A stretch of DNA of 40,551 nt from an uncultured Roseovarius sp. (GCF_913057115.1 NZ_CAJXNN010000030.1:1-40551); one strand, 5' to 3'. Shown: positions 16,712-24,853, counted from the first letter of the stretch. Notes: a model not told the origin generated them from the letters alone. Numbers and translations are program-made.

Positions 16712-17949
16712 CCGATGCGCCCAGCAATATCCTGCTTGTCGATGACGACGCCGCCGTGCGCGAGGCATTGATGCAAACACTTGAACTCAATGACCTGAAC
16801 ACCGTGCCCTGTGGCTCTTTCATCGAGGCCAAGGACCACATCGCCCGCGATTTCGCGGGCGTGATCCTCTCTGATATCCGCATGCCCGGGCGCGATGGCT
16901 TTCATCTGCTGCGCCACACTCAAAACCTTGACCCCGACCTGCCGGTGATCCTTTTGACGGGCGAGGGGGATATTCCCATGGCGGTCGAGGCCATGGGGCA
17001 GGGGGCCTTCGACTTTCTCGAAAAGCCCTGCGCCCCCGATGACCTTTTGCCGGTTCTGCAACGCGCCTTGCAAAACCGCGCGCTGGTTCTCGAAAACCGC
17101 CGGTTGAAGCGCCAGTTGGAAACCGGCGACCCGGCGGCGCGGATGCTCTTTGGCACCTCGCAACTGGCCGAGGACCTGCGCACCCGGGTGCGCGCCGTTG
17201 CCCGCCTCGGGGCCGAGGTCTTGGTCACAGGCCCGCCGGGGGCCGGTGTCTCGAAAGTGGCCGAGGTGATCCACCTGATGAGCCCCGATGCCACGGGTCC
17301 CTTCGTCAAACGGCCCTCCGCCACGCTCGATGCAGGCGCTCTGGATGCCGGGTTTGCCGCGGCTCAGGGCGGTAGCCTGTTTCTCGATGAAATCGCGGCC
17401 TTGCCCGAAACCACTCAATACACTCTGCTGGCGCGACTTGAGGCAGGCGGCGGCGCGCGCCTTATTGCCGGCACCACAGCCGATCTTGGGCTTGCCACGC
17501 AGGAAGGCCGCTTCAACACCGAACTCTACTACCGGCTCGATGTCATGCCGGTGCGCATCCCCGCCCTGTCCGAACGCCCCGAGGATATCCCCGTCCTCTT
17601 CCGTCACTACGTGGCGCAAGCCGCTGAACAAGCGGGACTGGCCATACCGGAAATCCCGCCCGATCATCTTTCGGCTCTCATGGCCCAAGACTGGCCCGGC
17701 AACGCGCGCTCGCTCATGTCGGCGGCCATGCGATTCACGCTTGGCATGCCCGAGGAAACCCAAGAAACCGCCGAACTCGGCCTTGCTGAACAACTCGCCC
17801 GCGTCGAACGCTCCCTTCTGGCCTCCGCCCTCGGCCGCCAAAACGGCCGCGCCGCGCAAGCCGCCAAGGCTCTAAAACTCCCGCGCAAGACCTTCTACGA
17901 CAAACTGGCGCGCTATGGGCTCAAGCCTGAAGATTTCAAACGCGGCTAA
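16708..17949 (+). CDS. dctD: DctD-like response regulator with a degenerate sigma54-activator domain
   Basis: This 413-residue protein has a receiver domain (about 7-120; phospho-acceptor Asp56 in LSDIRMP, Thr84, Lys106), an AAA+ region (about 145-345) and a Fis-type DNA-binding helix-turn-helix at the end (about 365-408). The AAA+ part is unusual. At the Walker A site GPPGAGVSK (175-183) has Val181 where the nucleotide-binding Lys should be. The stretch between Walker A and Walker B (GGSLFLDE, 221-228) is roughly 20 residues shorter than normal, and the GAFTGA loop that contacts sigma54 is absent. Walker B and the ELYYRLDV region are kept. It should still bind DNA and respond to DctB, but probably not drive sigma54 open-complex formation. 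It likely controls dctPQM downstream. Confidence 0.88.
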   Translation: MTDAPSNILLVDDDAAVREALMQTLELNDLNTVPCGSFIEAKDHIARDFAGVILSDIRMPGRDGFHLLRHTQNLDPDLPVILLTGEGDIPMAVEAMGQGAFDFLEKPCAPDDLLPVLQRALQNRALVLENRRLKRQLETGDPAARMLFGTSQLAEDLRTRVRAVARLGAEVLVTGPPGAGVSKVAEVIHLMSPDATGPFVKRPSATLDAGALDAGFAAAQGGSLFLDEIAALPETTQYTLLARLEAGGGARLIAGTTADLGLATQEGRFNTELYYRLDVMPVRIPALSERPEDIPVLFRHYVAQAAEQAGLAIPEIPPDHLSALMAQDWPGNARSLMSAAMRFTLGMPEETQETAELGLAEQLARVERSLLASALGRQNGRAAQAAKALKLPRKTFYDKLARYGLKPEDFKRG

Positions 17950-17953
17950 ACCG

Positions 17954-18189
17954 CCAAGGTGTTTCGAAACACCTTGGCCAAGCGCCTTGCAAGGCGCTTT
18001 TGCACGCGATTTCGAAATCGCGTGTAGCAAGGCTTTTCGAAAAGCCTTGTCTGCGCCCGGCCTGGAGTCCTGTGCGAAAATCCGCACAATTCGCCAAAGC
18101 ATTGTGCGGCATCCCGCACAATGCCGCCCTGCAGCATCCGTTGCTGAAGGCTGAGATGCGGTTAGTAAGCTGAAATCATTGATGATTTC
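17954..18189. repeat. Tandem array of distinct perfect palindromes in the dctD-dctP gap
   Basis: Six inverted repeats follow one another in this 358-bp gap without genes. Perfect palindromes lie at 17954-17977 (24 bp, centre GTTTCGAAAC), 17980-17999 (20 bp, centre CTTGCAAG), 18003-18024 (22 bp, centre ATTTCGAAAT) and 18028-18049 (22 bp, centre TTTTCGAAAA). ATTGTGCGG/CCGCACAAT (18101-18109/18114-18122) and GAAATCAT/ATGATTTC (18172-18179/18182-18189) are short-loop hairpins. TGTGCG/CGCACA (18071-18076/18083-18088) and GCGTC/GACGC (18257-18261/18267-18271) add two more. The arms differ from unit to unit, but three share TTTCGAAA. They could form RNA stem-loops or DNA cruciforms, or bind dimeric proteins. 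Confidence 0.85.
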
Positions 18190-18307
18190 ACAATCTTCTA
18201 TTTTTTCATCGCCATGACTTGAGTGAATAGCCGCCATGCGAAAACCTCTGCCCGTCGCGTCTCGAAGACGCTGATTGCAACATCTCAAGATATGGGAGGA
18301 GACATCT

Positions 18308-19309
18308 ATGAAATTCCTGACAGCTGCTGCCACGGCTCTGGCCATGAGTGTTTCGGCCACCGCCGTTTCCGCTGCCTGCGACGATGGTGAAATCGTCGTC
18401 AAGTTCAGCCACGTCACCAACACCGACAAGCACCCCAAGGGCATCGCCGCCTCGCTTCTGGAGAAGCGCGTGAACGAGGAAATGGACGGCACCATGTGCA
18501 TGGAGGTCTTCCCGAACTCCACGCTCTACAACGACAACAAGGTGCTCGAAGCCATGCTTCAGGGCGATGTGCAACTTGCCGCGCCATCGCTGTCGAAGTT
18601 CGAGAAGTTCACCAAGCAGTTCCGCCTGTTTGACCTGCCCTTCATGTTCAAGGACATTGACGCCGTGGATGCGTTCCAGGCCTCTGACAACGGTCAGGCC
18701 CTGCTCGACTCCATGCAGCGCCGCGGCCTGCAGGGTCTGGCCTACTGGCACAACGGCATGAAGCAAATGTCAGCCAATGTGCCGCTGGTTGAACCGTCGG
18801 ATGCCGAAGGTCTCAAGTTCCGCGTGCAGTCCTCCGACGTGCTTGTCGCCCAGATGGAAGCCATCGGCGGCAGCCCGCAGAAAATGGCCTTCTCCGAGGT
18901 TTACGGTGCACTGCAACAGGGCGTCGTGGACGGGCAGGAAAACACCTGGTCCAACATCTACGGCAAGAAGTTTTTCGAGGTGCAGGACGGGATCACCGAA
19001 ACCAACCACGGCATCATCGACTACCTTGTCGTGACCAACATCGATTGGCTCAATGGCCTTGACGAGGACGTGCGCGAGCAATTCCTCACCATCCTCGACG
19101 AGGTAACCACGACCCGCAACAGCGAGTCGGCCAAGGTCAACCAAGAGGCCAAGCAGGCCATCATCGACGCCGGTGGCGAGGTCCGTCAACTGACCGCCGA
19201 ACAGCGTGCTGCATGGGTTGAAGCCATGAAGCCGGTTTGGGACCAGTTCAAGGATGACGTTGGTCAGGAAAACATCGACGCGGCACAGGCGATCAACGCC
19301 AGCATGTAA
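18308..19309 (+). CDS. dctP: TRAP C4-dicarboxylate-binding periplasmic protein DctP
   Basis: This 333-residue periplasmic receptor has a Sec signal peptide (MKFLTAAATALAMSVSATA, cleaved near residue 22 before ACDDGE). KFRVQSSDVLVAQMEAIGG near residue 170 contains the conserved Arg that binds the substrate carboxylate, and AFSEVYGALQQGVVDGQENT is the typical DctP pocket strand. The ATG at 18308 is preceded by GGGAGGAG (18294-18301); an upstream in-frame ATG at 18275 would spoil the signal peptide. Together with dctQ and dctM it imports succinate, malate or fumarate. The dctB-dctD genes just upstream support the C4-dicarboxylate assignment. Related receptors take other acids, so the ligand is probable rather than proven. 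Confidence 0.92.
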   Translation: MKFLTAAATALAMSVSATAVSAACDDGEIVVKFSHVTNTDKHPKGIAASLLEKRVNEEMDGTMCMEVFPNSTLYNDNKVLEAMLQGDVQLAAPSLSKFEKFTKQFRLFDLPFMFKDIDAVDAFQASDNGQALLDSMQRRGLQGLAYWHNGMKQMSANVPLVEPSDAEGLKFRVQSSDVLVAQMEAIGGSPQKMAFSEVYGALQQGVVDGQENTWSNIYGKKFFEVQDGITETNHGIIDYLVVTNIDWLNGLDEDVREQFLTILDEVTTTRNSESAKVNQEAKQAIIDAGGEVRQLTAEQRAAWVEAMKPVWDQFKDDVGQENIDAAQAINASM

Positions 19310-19341
19310 GCCGCCGCGCGTGACCTGACACGCAAGGCTTG

Positions 19342-19369
19342 GGGCGGGCCTGTGGCAATGGGCCCGCCC
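19342..19369 (+). terminator. Hairpin between dctP and dctQ
   Basis: GGGCGGGCC (19342-19350) pairs with GGCCCGCCC (19361-19369) across ten nucleotides, followed by TCTTC rather than a T-run. It sits between the receptor and the permease genes, so partial termination or 3'-end protection of the dctP message would explain a high receptor-to-permease ratio. Confidence 0.6.
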
Positions 19370-19400
19370 TCTTCACACCCACGACGCGGGAGGGGGACAG

Positions 19401-20078
19401 ATGCAAACCGCACGCACATTCGGCGATAAGATCGAGGAAACGATCATCGCCACGCTTCTGGGCCTGATGACGGTGGTGACCTTCGCCAATGTCGTTGCCC
19501 GATACCTGTTCAATTCAAATATTCTCTGGGCGCTCGAAGTGACCGTCTTCATGTTCGGCTGGTTGGTGCTTCTGGGTGCGTCCTATGCCGTCAAAAAGCA
19601 CGCGCACCTCGGTGTCGATGCCATCGTCAACATGGTCTCGCCCCCGGTGCGCCGGGTGATGGGGCTTTTCTCGGTGATTTGCTGCCTTGTTTTCTCGCTG
19701 CTGTTGTTGAAAGGTGCCTACGACTATTGGGCAGTTTTTGCCGAACTGCCCCCCACCACGGGCCGCTGGTTTCCCACGGGCTTCGATTGGAACGCACGCG
19801 GCCAAGGCTGGTACGAGGTGCAGGACATCCCCATGGTGGCCCCTCTGCGCTTTCTCGAAGACCTGCTGAACTACGGCGAAAGCTACGAGAAGATCCCCAA
19901 GGCCATTCCTTATCTCGTGCTGCCCGTCTCCATGGCGCTGCTGGTCTTCCGCTTCACTCAGGCGGCCCTGCGCATCCTGCGCGGCGATGCCGACCGCCTC
20001 GTGGCCAGCCACGAGGTCGGGGATGAACTGGAAGAGGCGCGCGCCAGCCATACCCAAGAAAACGGGGAACAGAACTGA
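19401..20078 (+). CDS. dctQ: TRAP small permease subunit DctQ
   Basis: This 225-residue membrane protein has four helices (about residues 12-32, 46-66, 85-110 and 170-190) and a long loop of about 55 residues between helices three and four (PTTGRWFPTGFDWNARG is within it). GGGAGGGGG at 19389-19397 is the ribosome-binding site. The stop codon overlaps the ATG of dctM (TGATG). It forms the TRAP membrane complex with DctM, and the extra loop probably faces the periplasm near the receptor. The charged C-terminal tail is cytoplasmic. Confidence 0.9.
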   Translation: MQTARTFGDKIEETIIATLLGLMTVVTFANVVARYLFNSNILWALEVTVFMFGWLVLLGASYAVKKHAHLGVDAIVNMVSPPVRRVMGLFSVICCLVFSLLLLKGAYDYWAVFAELPPTTGRWFPTGFDWNARGQGWYEVQDIPMVAPLRFLEDLLNYGESYEKIPKAIPYLVLPVSMALLVFRFTQAALRILRGDADRLVASHEVGDELEEARASHTQENGEQN

Positions 20079-21454
20079 TGGAAGTCGTCCTTCTCTTTGT
20101 CATGGTCATCGGCCTGCTTCTGGTCGGTGTGCCTATCGCGGTCTCGCTGGGCCTTTCTTCCACGCTCTTCCTGCTGTGGTTCTCGGAAAGCTCGCTGGCC
20201 TCTATCGCGCAAACCCTTTTCGAGGCCTTCGAGGGGCATTTCACCCTTCTCGCGATTCCCTTCTTCATCCTCGCCTCCAGCTTCATGACAACAGGCGGCG
20301 TGGCGCAAAGGATCATCCGCTTCTCGATTGCCTGCGTCGGTCACCTTCCCGGTGGTTTGGCCATCGCAGGGGTCTTCGCCTGCATGCTCTTTGCGGCGCT
20401 CTCGGGCTCCTCGCCCGCCACCGTGGTGGCCATCGGCACGATCGTCATCGCCGGTATGCGCCAAGTGGGCTATTCCAAGGATTTCGCCGCCGGTGTGATC
20501 TGTAACGCCGGGACCTTGGGCATCCTCATCCCGCCCTCCATCGTCATGGTGGTCTATGCCGCGGCGGTCGAGGTCTCTGTCGGGCGCATGTTCCTTGCCG
20601 GTGTCATCCCGGGCCTCATGGCGGGTCTCATGCTGATGACGGCGATCTATGTCATGGCCAAGGTCAAAAACCTGCCCAAGGGCGATTGGCAAGGCTGGGG
20701 CGAGATCTGGGCTTCGGGGCGCGAGGCCGGTTGGGGCCTCTTCCTGATCGTGATCATCTTGGGCGGCATCTACGGCGGGATATTCACCCCCACCGAAGCC
20801 GCCGCCGTGGCCGCCGTCTACTCGTTCTTCATCGCCAGCTTCGTCTACAAGGACATGGGTCCGCTGGCCACCGAAGGCGAGGCGCGCAACACCTCGCTTC
20901 TCAGGAAGCCGCAGGCGATCCTGACGGCCCTGTTCCACCCCGACACCAAGCACACGCTTCTGGAGGCGGGCAAACTGACGGTGACCCTTCTCTTCGTCAT
21001 CGCCAACGCGCTCATTCTCAAGCACGTGCTGACCGATGAGCAAATCCCGCAACAAATCGCCTCGGCGATGCTCTCGGCGGGCTTCGGGCCGGTGATGTTT
21101 CTCGTGATCGTCAACGTGATCCTGCTCATCGGGGGGCAGTTCATGGAGCCTTCGGGCCTGCTGGTCATCGTGGCCCCCTTGGTCTTCCCCATCGCCATCG
21201 AATTGGGCATCGACCCCATTCACCTTGGCATCATCATGGTGGTGAACATGGAGATCGGCATGATTACCCCTCCGGTGGGCCTTAACCTCTTCGTCACCTC
21301 CGGTGTGGCGGGGATGCCCATGATGGCCGTGGTGCGCGCCGCACTTCCCTTCCTTGCGGTGCTCTTCGTGTTCCTGATCCTGATCACCTATGTGCCGTGG
21401 TTCTCGACCTTCCTGCCCAATACCTTCATGGGGCCGGAGATCATAACCAACTAG
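20078..21454 (+). CDS. dctM: TRAP large permease subunit DctM
   Basis: This 458-residue inner-membrane protein has about 12 helices. Family segments include HFTLLAIPFFILASSFMTTGG near residue 49, FAALSGSSPATVVAIGTI near 107, GILIPPSIVMVVYA near 148, FTPTEAAAVAAVYSF near 237 and MITPPVGLNLFVTSGV near 397. It is the translocating subunit driven by the sodium gradient. The gene ends the dctPQM operon and is followed by an intrinsic terminator. Confidence 0.93.
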   Translation: MEVVLLFVMVIGLLLVGVPIAVSLGLSSTLFLLWFSESSLASIAQTLFEAFEGHFTLLAIPFFILASSFMTTGGVAQRIIRFSIACVGHLPGGLAIAGVFACMLFAALSGSSPATVVAIGTIVIAGMRQVGYSKDFAAGVICNAGTLGILIPPSIVMVVYAAAVEVSVGRMFLAGVIPGLMAGLMLMTAIYVMAKVKNLPKGDWQGWGEIWASGREAGWGLFLIVIILGGIYGGIFTPTEAAAVAAVYSFFIASFVYKDMGPLATEGEARNTSLLRKPQAILTALFHPDTKHTLLEAGKLTVTLLFVIANALILKHVLTDEQIPQQIASAMLSAGFGPVMFLVIVNVILLIGGQFMEPSGLLVIVAPLVFPIAIELGIDPIHLGIIMVVNMEIGMITPPVGLNLFVTSGVAGMPMMAVVRAALPFLAVLFVFLILITYVPWFSTFLPNTFMGPEIITN

Positions 21455-21491
21455 CGCGGCACACCACGCCACAGCGCGTCTAAGCCATCCC

Positions 21492-21519
21492 AAAGGCCCC
21501 GGTCCCCACCGGGGCCTTT
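21492..21519 (+). terminator. Terminator after dctM
   Basis: AAAGGCCCCGGT (21492-21503) pairs with ACCGGGGCCTTT (21508-21519) across four nucleotides, 37 bp after the dctM stop. The stem is perfect and strand-symmetric, so it could also halt transcripts arriving from the carnitine operon on the other strand. The stretch 21520-21691 holds no gene; it has only TTGTACA (21638-21644) and TGTACAAAA-type words (21670-21690) that look like a worn extension of repeat B. Confidence 0.8.
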
Positions 21520-21691
21520 GTTGGTCTGTGGCGGCCAATGTCACTGTCCGAAACCCTCGCGCAATTCATCTCGCAGGGGGGCAGGATGACAGGCAGGGGT
21601 TAAGGAAAGGTTGGCGCGGCGTGCATTATATACAACTTGTACATCGCCCCCGCGCAGCACATCGATTTCTGTACAAAACAAGCGTACAAAA

Positions 21692-21770
21692 CGTACGACT
21701 CGTACGCTCCCCTCGCAAACCCCGCCGATTTTCGTACGAAAAGTCGATGGTTAACGTACGACCCGTACGA
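21692..21770. repeat. CGTACG triple-palindrome repeat, copy B
   Basis: CGTACGACTCGTACG (21692-21706), a central TTTTCGTACGAAAA (21729-21742) and CGTACGACCCGTACGA (21755-21770) repeat the layout of copy A, with the same 41-bp and 22-bp spacing of the three words. The right-hand word ends only 3 bp from the stop codon of the minus-strand hydratase gene. The sequence between the words is not conserved with copy A, so spacing and words, not bulk sequence, are what is preserved. Confidence 0.8.
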
Positions 21771-21773
21771 AGG

Positions 21774-22556
21774 TTAACGCCCTTTCCAGACCGGGTCGCG
21801 TTTTTCGGCAAAAGCGCGGGCACCCTCAAGCTGATCGTCCGAGTCATACAGCAAATCGACGGATGCGAACTGCCGCTTGGTGATCCGGTTCATCGCGTCC
21901 TGAAAGGTTAACGCCTCGGCCTCGCGCACGATCTCCTTGATCGCGGCGTAAACCAAGGGCGGCCCGCTGGCCAGAAGGTCGGCCATCTCCCGCGCCTTTT
22001 CCATAAGAATATCAGTAGGATACAGGTGATTGACCATGCCCCAGCGGTGCGCCTCCTCGGCCTCGATCCACCGCCCCGTCAGCAGCATTTCCATGGCGAT
22101 ATGATAGGGGATGCGCTTGGGCAGTTTAACACTTGCGGCATCCGCCACGGTGCCCGATCTGATCTCGGGCAGGGCGAATTGCGCGTGATCGGCGGCCAGG
22201 ATGATATCCGCCGATAGCGCCCATTCCAGACCGCCACCACAGCAAATCCCGTTCACCGCCGCGATGACCGGCTTGTTAAGGCCTCTTAACTCCTGCAAGC
22301 CGCCAAAACCGCCGACGCCATAATCGCCATCCACTGCGTCACCATCGGCTGCGGCCTTCAAGTCCCAGCCAGGACAGAAAAATTTCTCACCCGCGCCGGT
22401 GATGATCGCCACGCGCAGCTCCGGATCATCGCGGAAATCCTTAAAGACATTTCCTAACAAACGGCTGGTCTCAAGGTCGATCGCATTGGCCTTGGGCCGA
22501 TCCAAAGTCACCTCCAGAACATGCTCCCGTCGATCTGTCTTAACCACGTCGCTCAT
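21774..22556 (-). CDS. Enoyl-CoA hydratase/carnitinyl-CoA dehydratase-like crotonase
   Basis: This 260-residue crotonase-family protein shows the oxyanion-hole strands ITGAGEKFFCPGWDLKA (about residues 53-69) and NGICCGGGLEWALSADI (about 102-118). ALPEIRSGTVADAASVKLP places the active-site Glu near residue 131. It resembles CaiD-type carnitinyl-CoA dehydratases, which interconvert crotonobetainyl-CoA and carnitinyl-CoA. It overlaps the ligase gene by ATGA and is the last gene of the carnitine operon. The coding sequence has several TTA and GTT-AAC codons that are unusual for the window. Family is certain; the carnitine substrate is inferred from the neighbours. Confidence 0.87.
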   Translation of the reverse strand: MSDVVKTDRREHVLEVTLDRPKANAIDLETSRLLGNVFKDFRDDPELRVAIITGAGEKFFCPGWDLKAAADGDAVDGDYGVGGFGGLQELRGLNKPVIAAVNGICCGGGLEWALSADIILAADHAQFALPEIRSGTVADAASVKLPKRIPYHIAMEMLLTGRWIEAEEAHRWGMVNHLYPTDILMEKAREMADLLASGPPLVYAAIKEIVREAEALTFQDAMNRITKRQFASVDLLYDSDDQLEGARAFAEKRDPVWKGR

Positions 22557-24595
22557 CTCGCCTCTCCCTTTCTGATCAAGGCATCCACCGCCACTGCCCG
22601 TGTCGGGCAGGCCAGCAAAGGGTTAACCTCAACCTCTTCAATCTCTGCGGCATGTTCTATGACGTAATCCTGCACTGCCAAAACCGCCCTGACAATGGCG
22701 CCGATATCCGCCGCTGGTGCGCCGCGATAGCCAGTTAGAAGTGGATAAATTTTCAATTTTTCCAAGGTGTTACGGATGTCCGTATCCGTCGCGGGTAACA
22801 ACAATGAGGCACTGTCTTGCAGAATTTCCGTCCAAACCCCACCCGCTCCAAGCGTCAGGACAAAGCCATGCGCCGGGTCGCGCAGCACCCCCACCAAAAG
22901 CTCGGCCACGGCACCCTCGATCCGTTCTTCGATCAGCCACGATTGGCAAGGCATTTTTGCCGCCTTATCAACGGCTTGATCCCTGTCGCCCTCAACGAAA
23001 ACAACCCCTCCGGCCTCCGTTTTATGGGCCAAACCCTCGGCCTTGATCACCGCAGGCCCGACCACTTCGGTCAGACAAGCCGCGAGCACCTCCGCGCCCT
23101 CGGCTCTGACCGACTTGGGGGCCACCAGCCCATTGGTTTGCAACACTTTTTTCGCCTCCGCTTCACTCAGCGTCAAAAGGTTAACAGGCTCTCCAGGAAG
23201 GGTTAATGGCGTTAACGAATTGCCCTGCTTGCCAAGCCAAGCGGCCCGGGCAATCGCAACCAAAGTCTCGTCCAAGCCATGCATCGGGATCATCCCCGCT
23301 GCCGTGATCCGCGCCGCGACCTCCTCGGTCAAGGCTTCCGGCAACGTGGTCACAATCGTTAACGGCTTGCCCGTCATCTTGACGGCCCGCGCGCCGGCCT
23401 CAATCGTGCACTCCCATGCCGCCGGATCACAACGGTCCGCCCTCGGGTAGTCCACGATCAAACAGCCTATGGCTGCCTCACCATCCAACGCGGCGGCAAA
23501 GCATTCGGCCATTTTATCCACATCATCCCAGATGAAAGTGTGATAGTCCAAGGGGTTGGCAAGGGCCACCATCGGCCCCAAGACCTCACGCAGCCGACGG
23601 CCCTGTGCCGCACTCAAGGGTGGGAAAACCACCTCATGTGCTTCGGCTGTATCCGCCATCAGGCTCGCCTCGCCGCCAGAGCAGGACAGCGACACCACCC
23701 TGTTCGAAGGCAAAGCGCCGTTAAAGTGTATTAACTTGAGGGTCTCCAAAAACGCGGGCAGGCTCTCCACCTGCGCAATCCCCAGCCGGGACAACAACGC
23801 CCGCGCTCCGGCATCGCTTCCGGTCAGTGACGCGGTATGCGATACCGCCGCCGCGCGTGCCTGATCCGAGCGCCCTGCCTTGATCGCCACGATGGGCTTA
23901 CCAAGGCGCTTGGCCTCGGTCGCCAAGCGCTCAAAGGCACGCAAATCTCCGACCCCTTCGATATGCAACCCAAGCGCCGTGACCCGCTCATCCGCCAATA
24001 CAGCAAGGCCCAAATCGGCCAAGCCTTGCTGCGCCTGATTGCCTGCGGTCAGCACGTAAGCCAATGGCAGGCCGCGCGCCTGCATGGTCAGGTTGATCGC
24101 GATGTTGGAGCTTTGCGTCAGGATCGCAACACCGCGATCCACCGGGACGCTCCCATGCTGATCGGGCCACAAAAGCGCGCGGTCCAGATAGTTGATGAAC
24201 CCATAGCAATTGGGCCCGATAATCGGCATGTCGCCTGCGGCTTCCAGAAGGTCCGTTTGCAACCCTTCGCCATCCCCGGTCTCGGCCTGAGCCTCGCGAA
24301 AGCCGCTGGCAAAACAAACCGCGCCCCCAGCACCGATGTCACGCAAGAGGCGCACGGTTTCGATGGTCACATGTCGGTTAACACCTATGAACGTGGCATC
24401 CGGCGCGCAGGGCAGCTCTTCCAAACGCGAAAAAGCGTGAATCCCGCCAACCTTATCGCGCTTGGGGTGCACCGGCCATATCTCCCCGGCAAAGCCCATC
24501 TTGCGACATTGCTCCACCACAGACGTACACCACGCCCCACCGCCGACCACAGCGATTGACGTGGGGCGCAGCAAACGGTCAAGCGGTCGTGTCAT
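22553..24595 (-). CDS. NDP-forming acyl-CoA ligase (acetyl-CoA synthetase ADP-forming type)
   Basis: This 680-residue protein fuses an N-terminal CoA-binding Rossmann domain (about 5-130), two succinyl-CoA-ligase-like domains (about 145-455; the active-site His lies in AAVSHTASLTGSD) and a C-terminal ATP-grasp domain (about 465-680; PAVIKAEGLAHKTEAGGV). It should join a carboxylic acid to CoA using ATP, forming ADP. In this operon a trimethylammonium acid such as gamma-butyrobetaine, crotonobetaine or carnitine is the likely substrate, in place of the AMP-forming CaiC type. I start at ATG 24595, with GAGG upstream; the frame could begin at TTG 24601. The gene is rich in GTTAAC words, unlike its neighbours. 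A 250-bp gap carrying an inverted-repeat element separates it from the dehydrogenase gene. Confidence 0.87.
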   Translation of the reverse strand: MTRPLDRLLRPTSIAVVGGGAWCTSVVEQCRKMGFAGEIWPVHPKRDKVGGIHAFSRLEELPCAPDATFIGVNRHVTIETVRLLRDIGAGGAVCFASGFREAQAETGDGEGLQTDLLEAAGDMPIIGPNCYGFINYLDRALLWPDQHGSVPVDRGVAILTQSSNIAINLTMQARGLPLAYVLTAGNQAQQGLADLGLAVLADERVTALGLHIEGVGDLRAFERLATEAKRLGKPIVAIKAGRSDQARAAAVSHTASLTGSDAGARALLSRLGIAQVESLPAFLETLKLIHFNGALPSNRVVSLSCSGGEASLMADTAEAHEVVFPPLSAAQGRRLREVLGPMVALANPLDYHTFIWDDVDKMAECFAAALDGEAAIGCLIVDYPRADRCDPAAWECTIEAGARAVKMTGKPLTIVTTLPEALTEEVAARITAAGMIPMHGLDETLVAIARAAWLGKQGNSLTPLTLPGEPVNLLTLSEAEAKKVLQTNGLVAPKSVRAEGAEVLAACLTEVVGPAVIKAEGLAHKTEAGGVVFVEGDRDQAVDKAAKMPCQSWLIEERIEGAVAELLVGVLRDPAHGFVLTLGAGGVWTEILQDSASLLLPATDTDIRNTLEKLKIYPLLTGYRGAPAADIGAIVRAVLAVQDYVIEHAAEIEEVEVNPLLACPTRAVAVDALIRKGEAR

Positions 24596-24625
24596 ATCCA
24601 ACCTCGGCGCGGATGGCGAGGACAG

Positions 24626-24827
24626 ATGCCTTCGGCGAGGATATTTTTGGCCAGAAGAAGCAAGGGTAACGCTCCATTAACTTTGGTGTGTGAGTGTTTT
24701 GAGGCGGTACAGGCAGGGATGCCGATGACCGTGCCAGGAGAAGCGCGCATGAGCGTTTCGATCAACGGGGCAGGGCGCATTGTTCTTCCCCGTTTCTTCT
24801 GGCCCAAAATATCCCCGCCGGAGGCAT
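24626..24827. mobile_element. MITE-like 202-bp element with 34-bp imperfect inverted ends
   Basis: The left end (24626-24659, beginning ATGCCTTCGGCGAGGATATT) and the reverse complement of the right end (24794-24827, beginning ATGCCTCCGGCGGGGATATT) agree at about 31 of 34 positions; both end in CCAGAAGAA. The inner 134 bp has no convincing gene. The element fills nearly all of the gap between the acyl-CoA dehydrogenase and ligase genes of one operon. It may be a non-autonomous mobile element, or two copies of a dispersed roseobacter intergenic repeat set head to head. As RNA it would form a long stem that could separate expression of the genes on either side. No target-site duplication is obvious. 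Confidence 0.55.
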
Positions 24828-24853
24828 GAGATCTCTTTTCGCCATGGTCCGCC

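Noticed and set aside
17954..18189. CRISPR array in the dctD-dctP gap
   Set aside because: Units differ in sequence, are themselves palindromes and have no regular spacers; no cas genes are present.
17978..18307. Sigma54 (-24/-12) promoter before dctP
   Set aside because: TTGGCC...TTGC near 17975-17990 has one base too many between the GG and GC pairs and lies inside two palindromes; no other candidate was seen.
19958..21544. Very long minus-strand open frame (528 codons) opposite dctQ-dctM
   Set aside because: Its product is a low-complexity run of His, Asp, Arg and Gly, which is the usual mirror of GC-rich membrane-protein codons. The plus strand carries clear DctQ and DctM.
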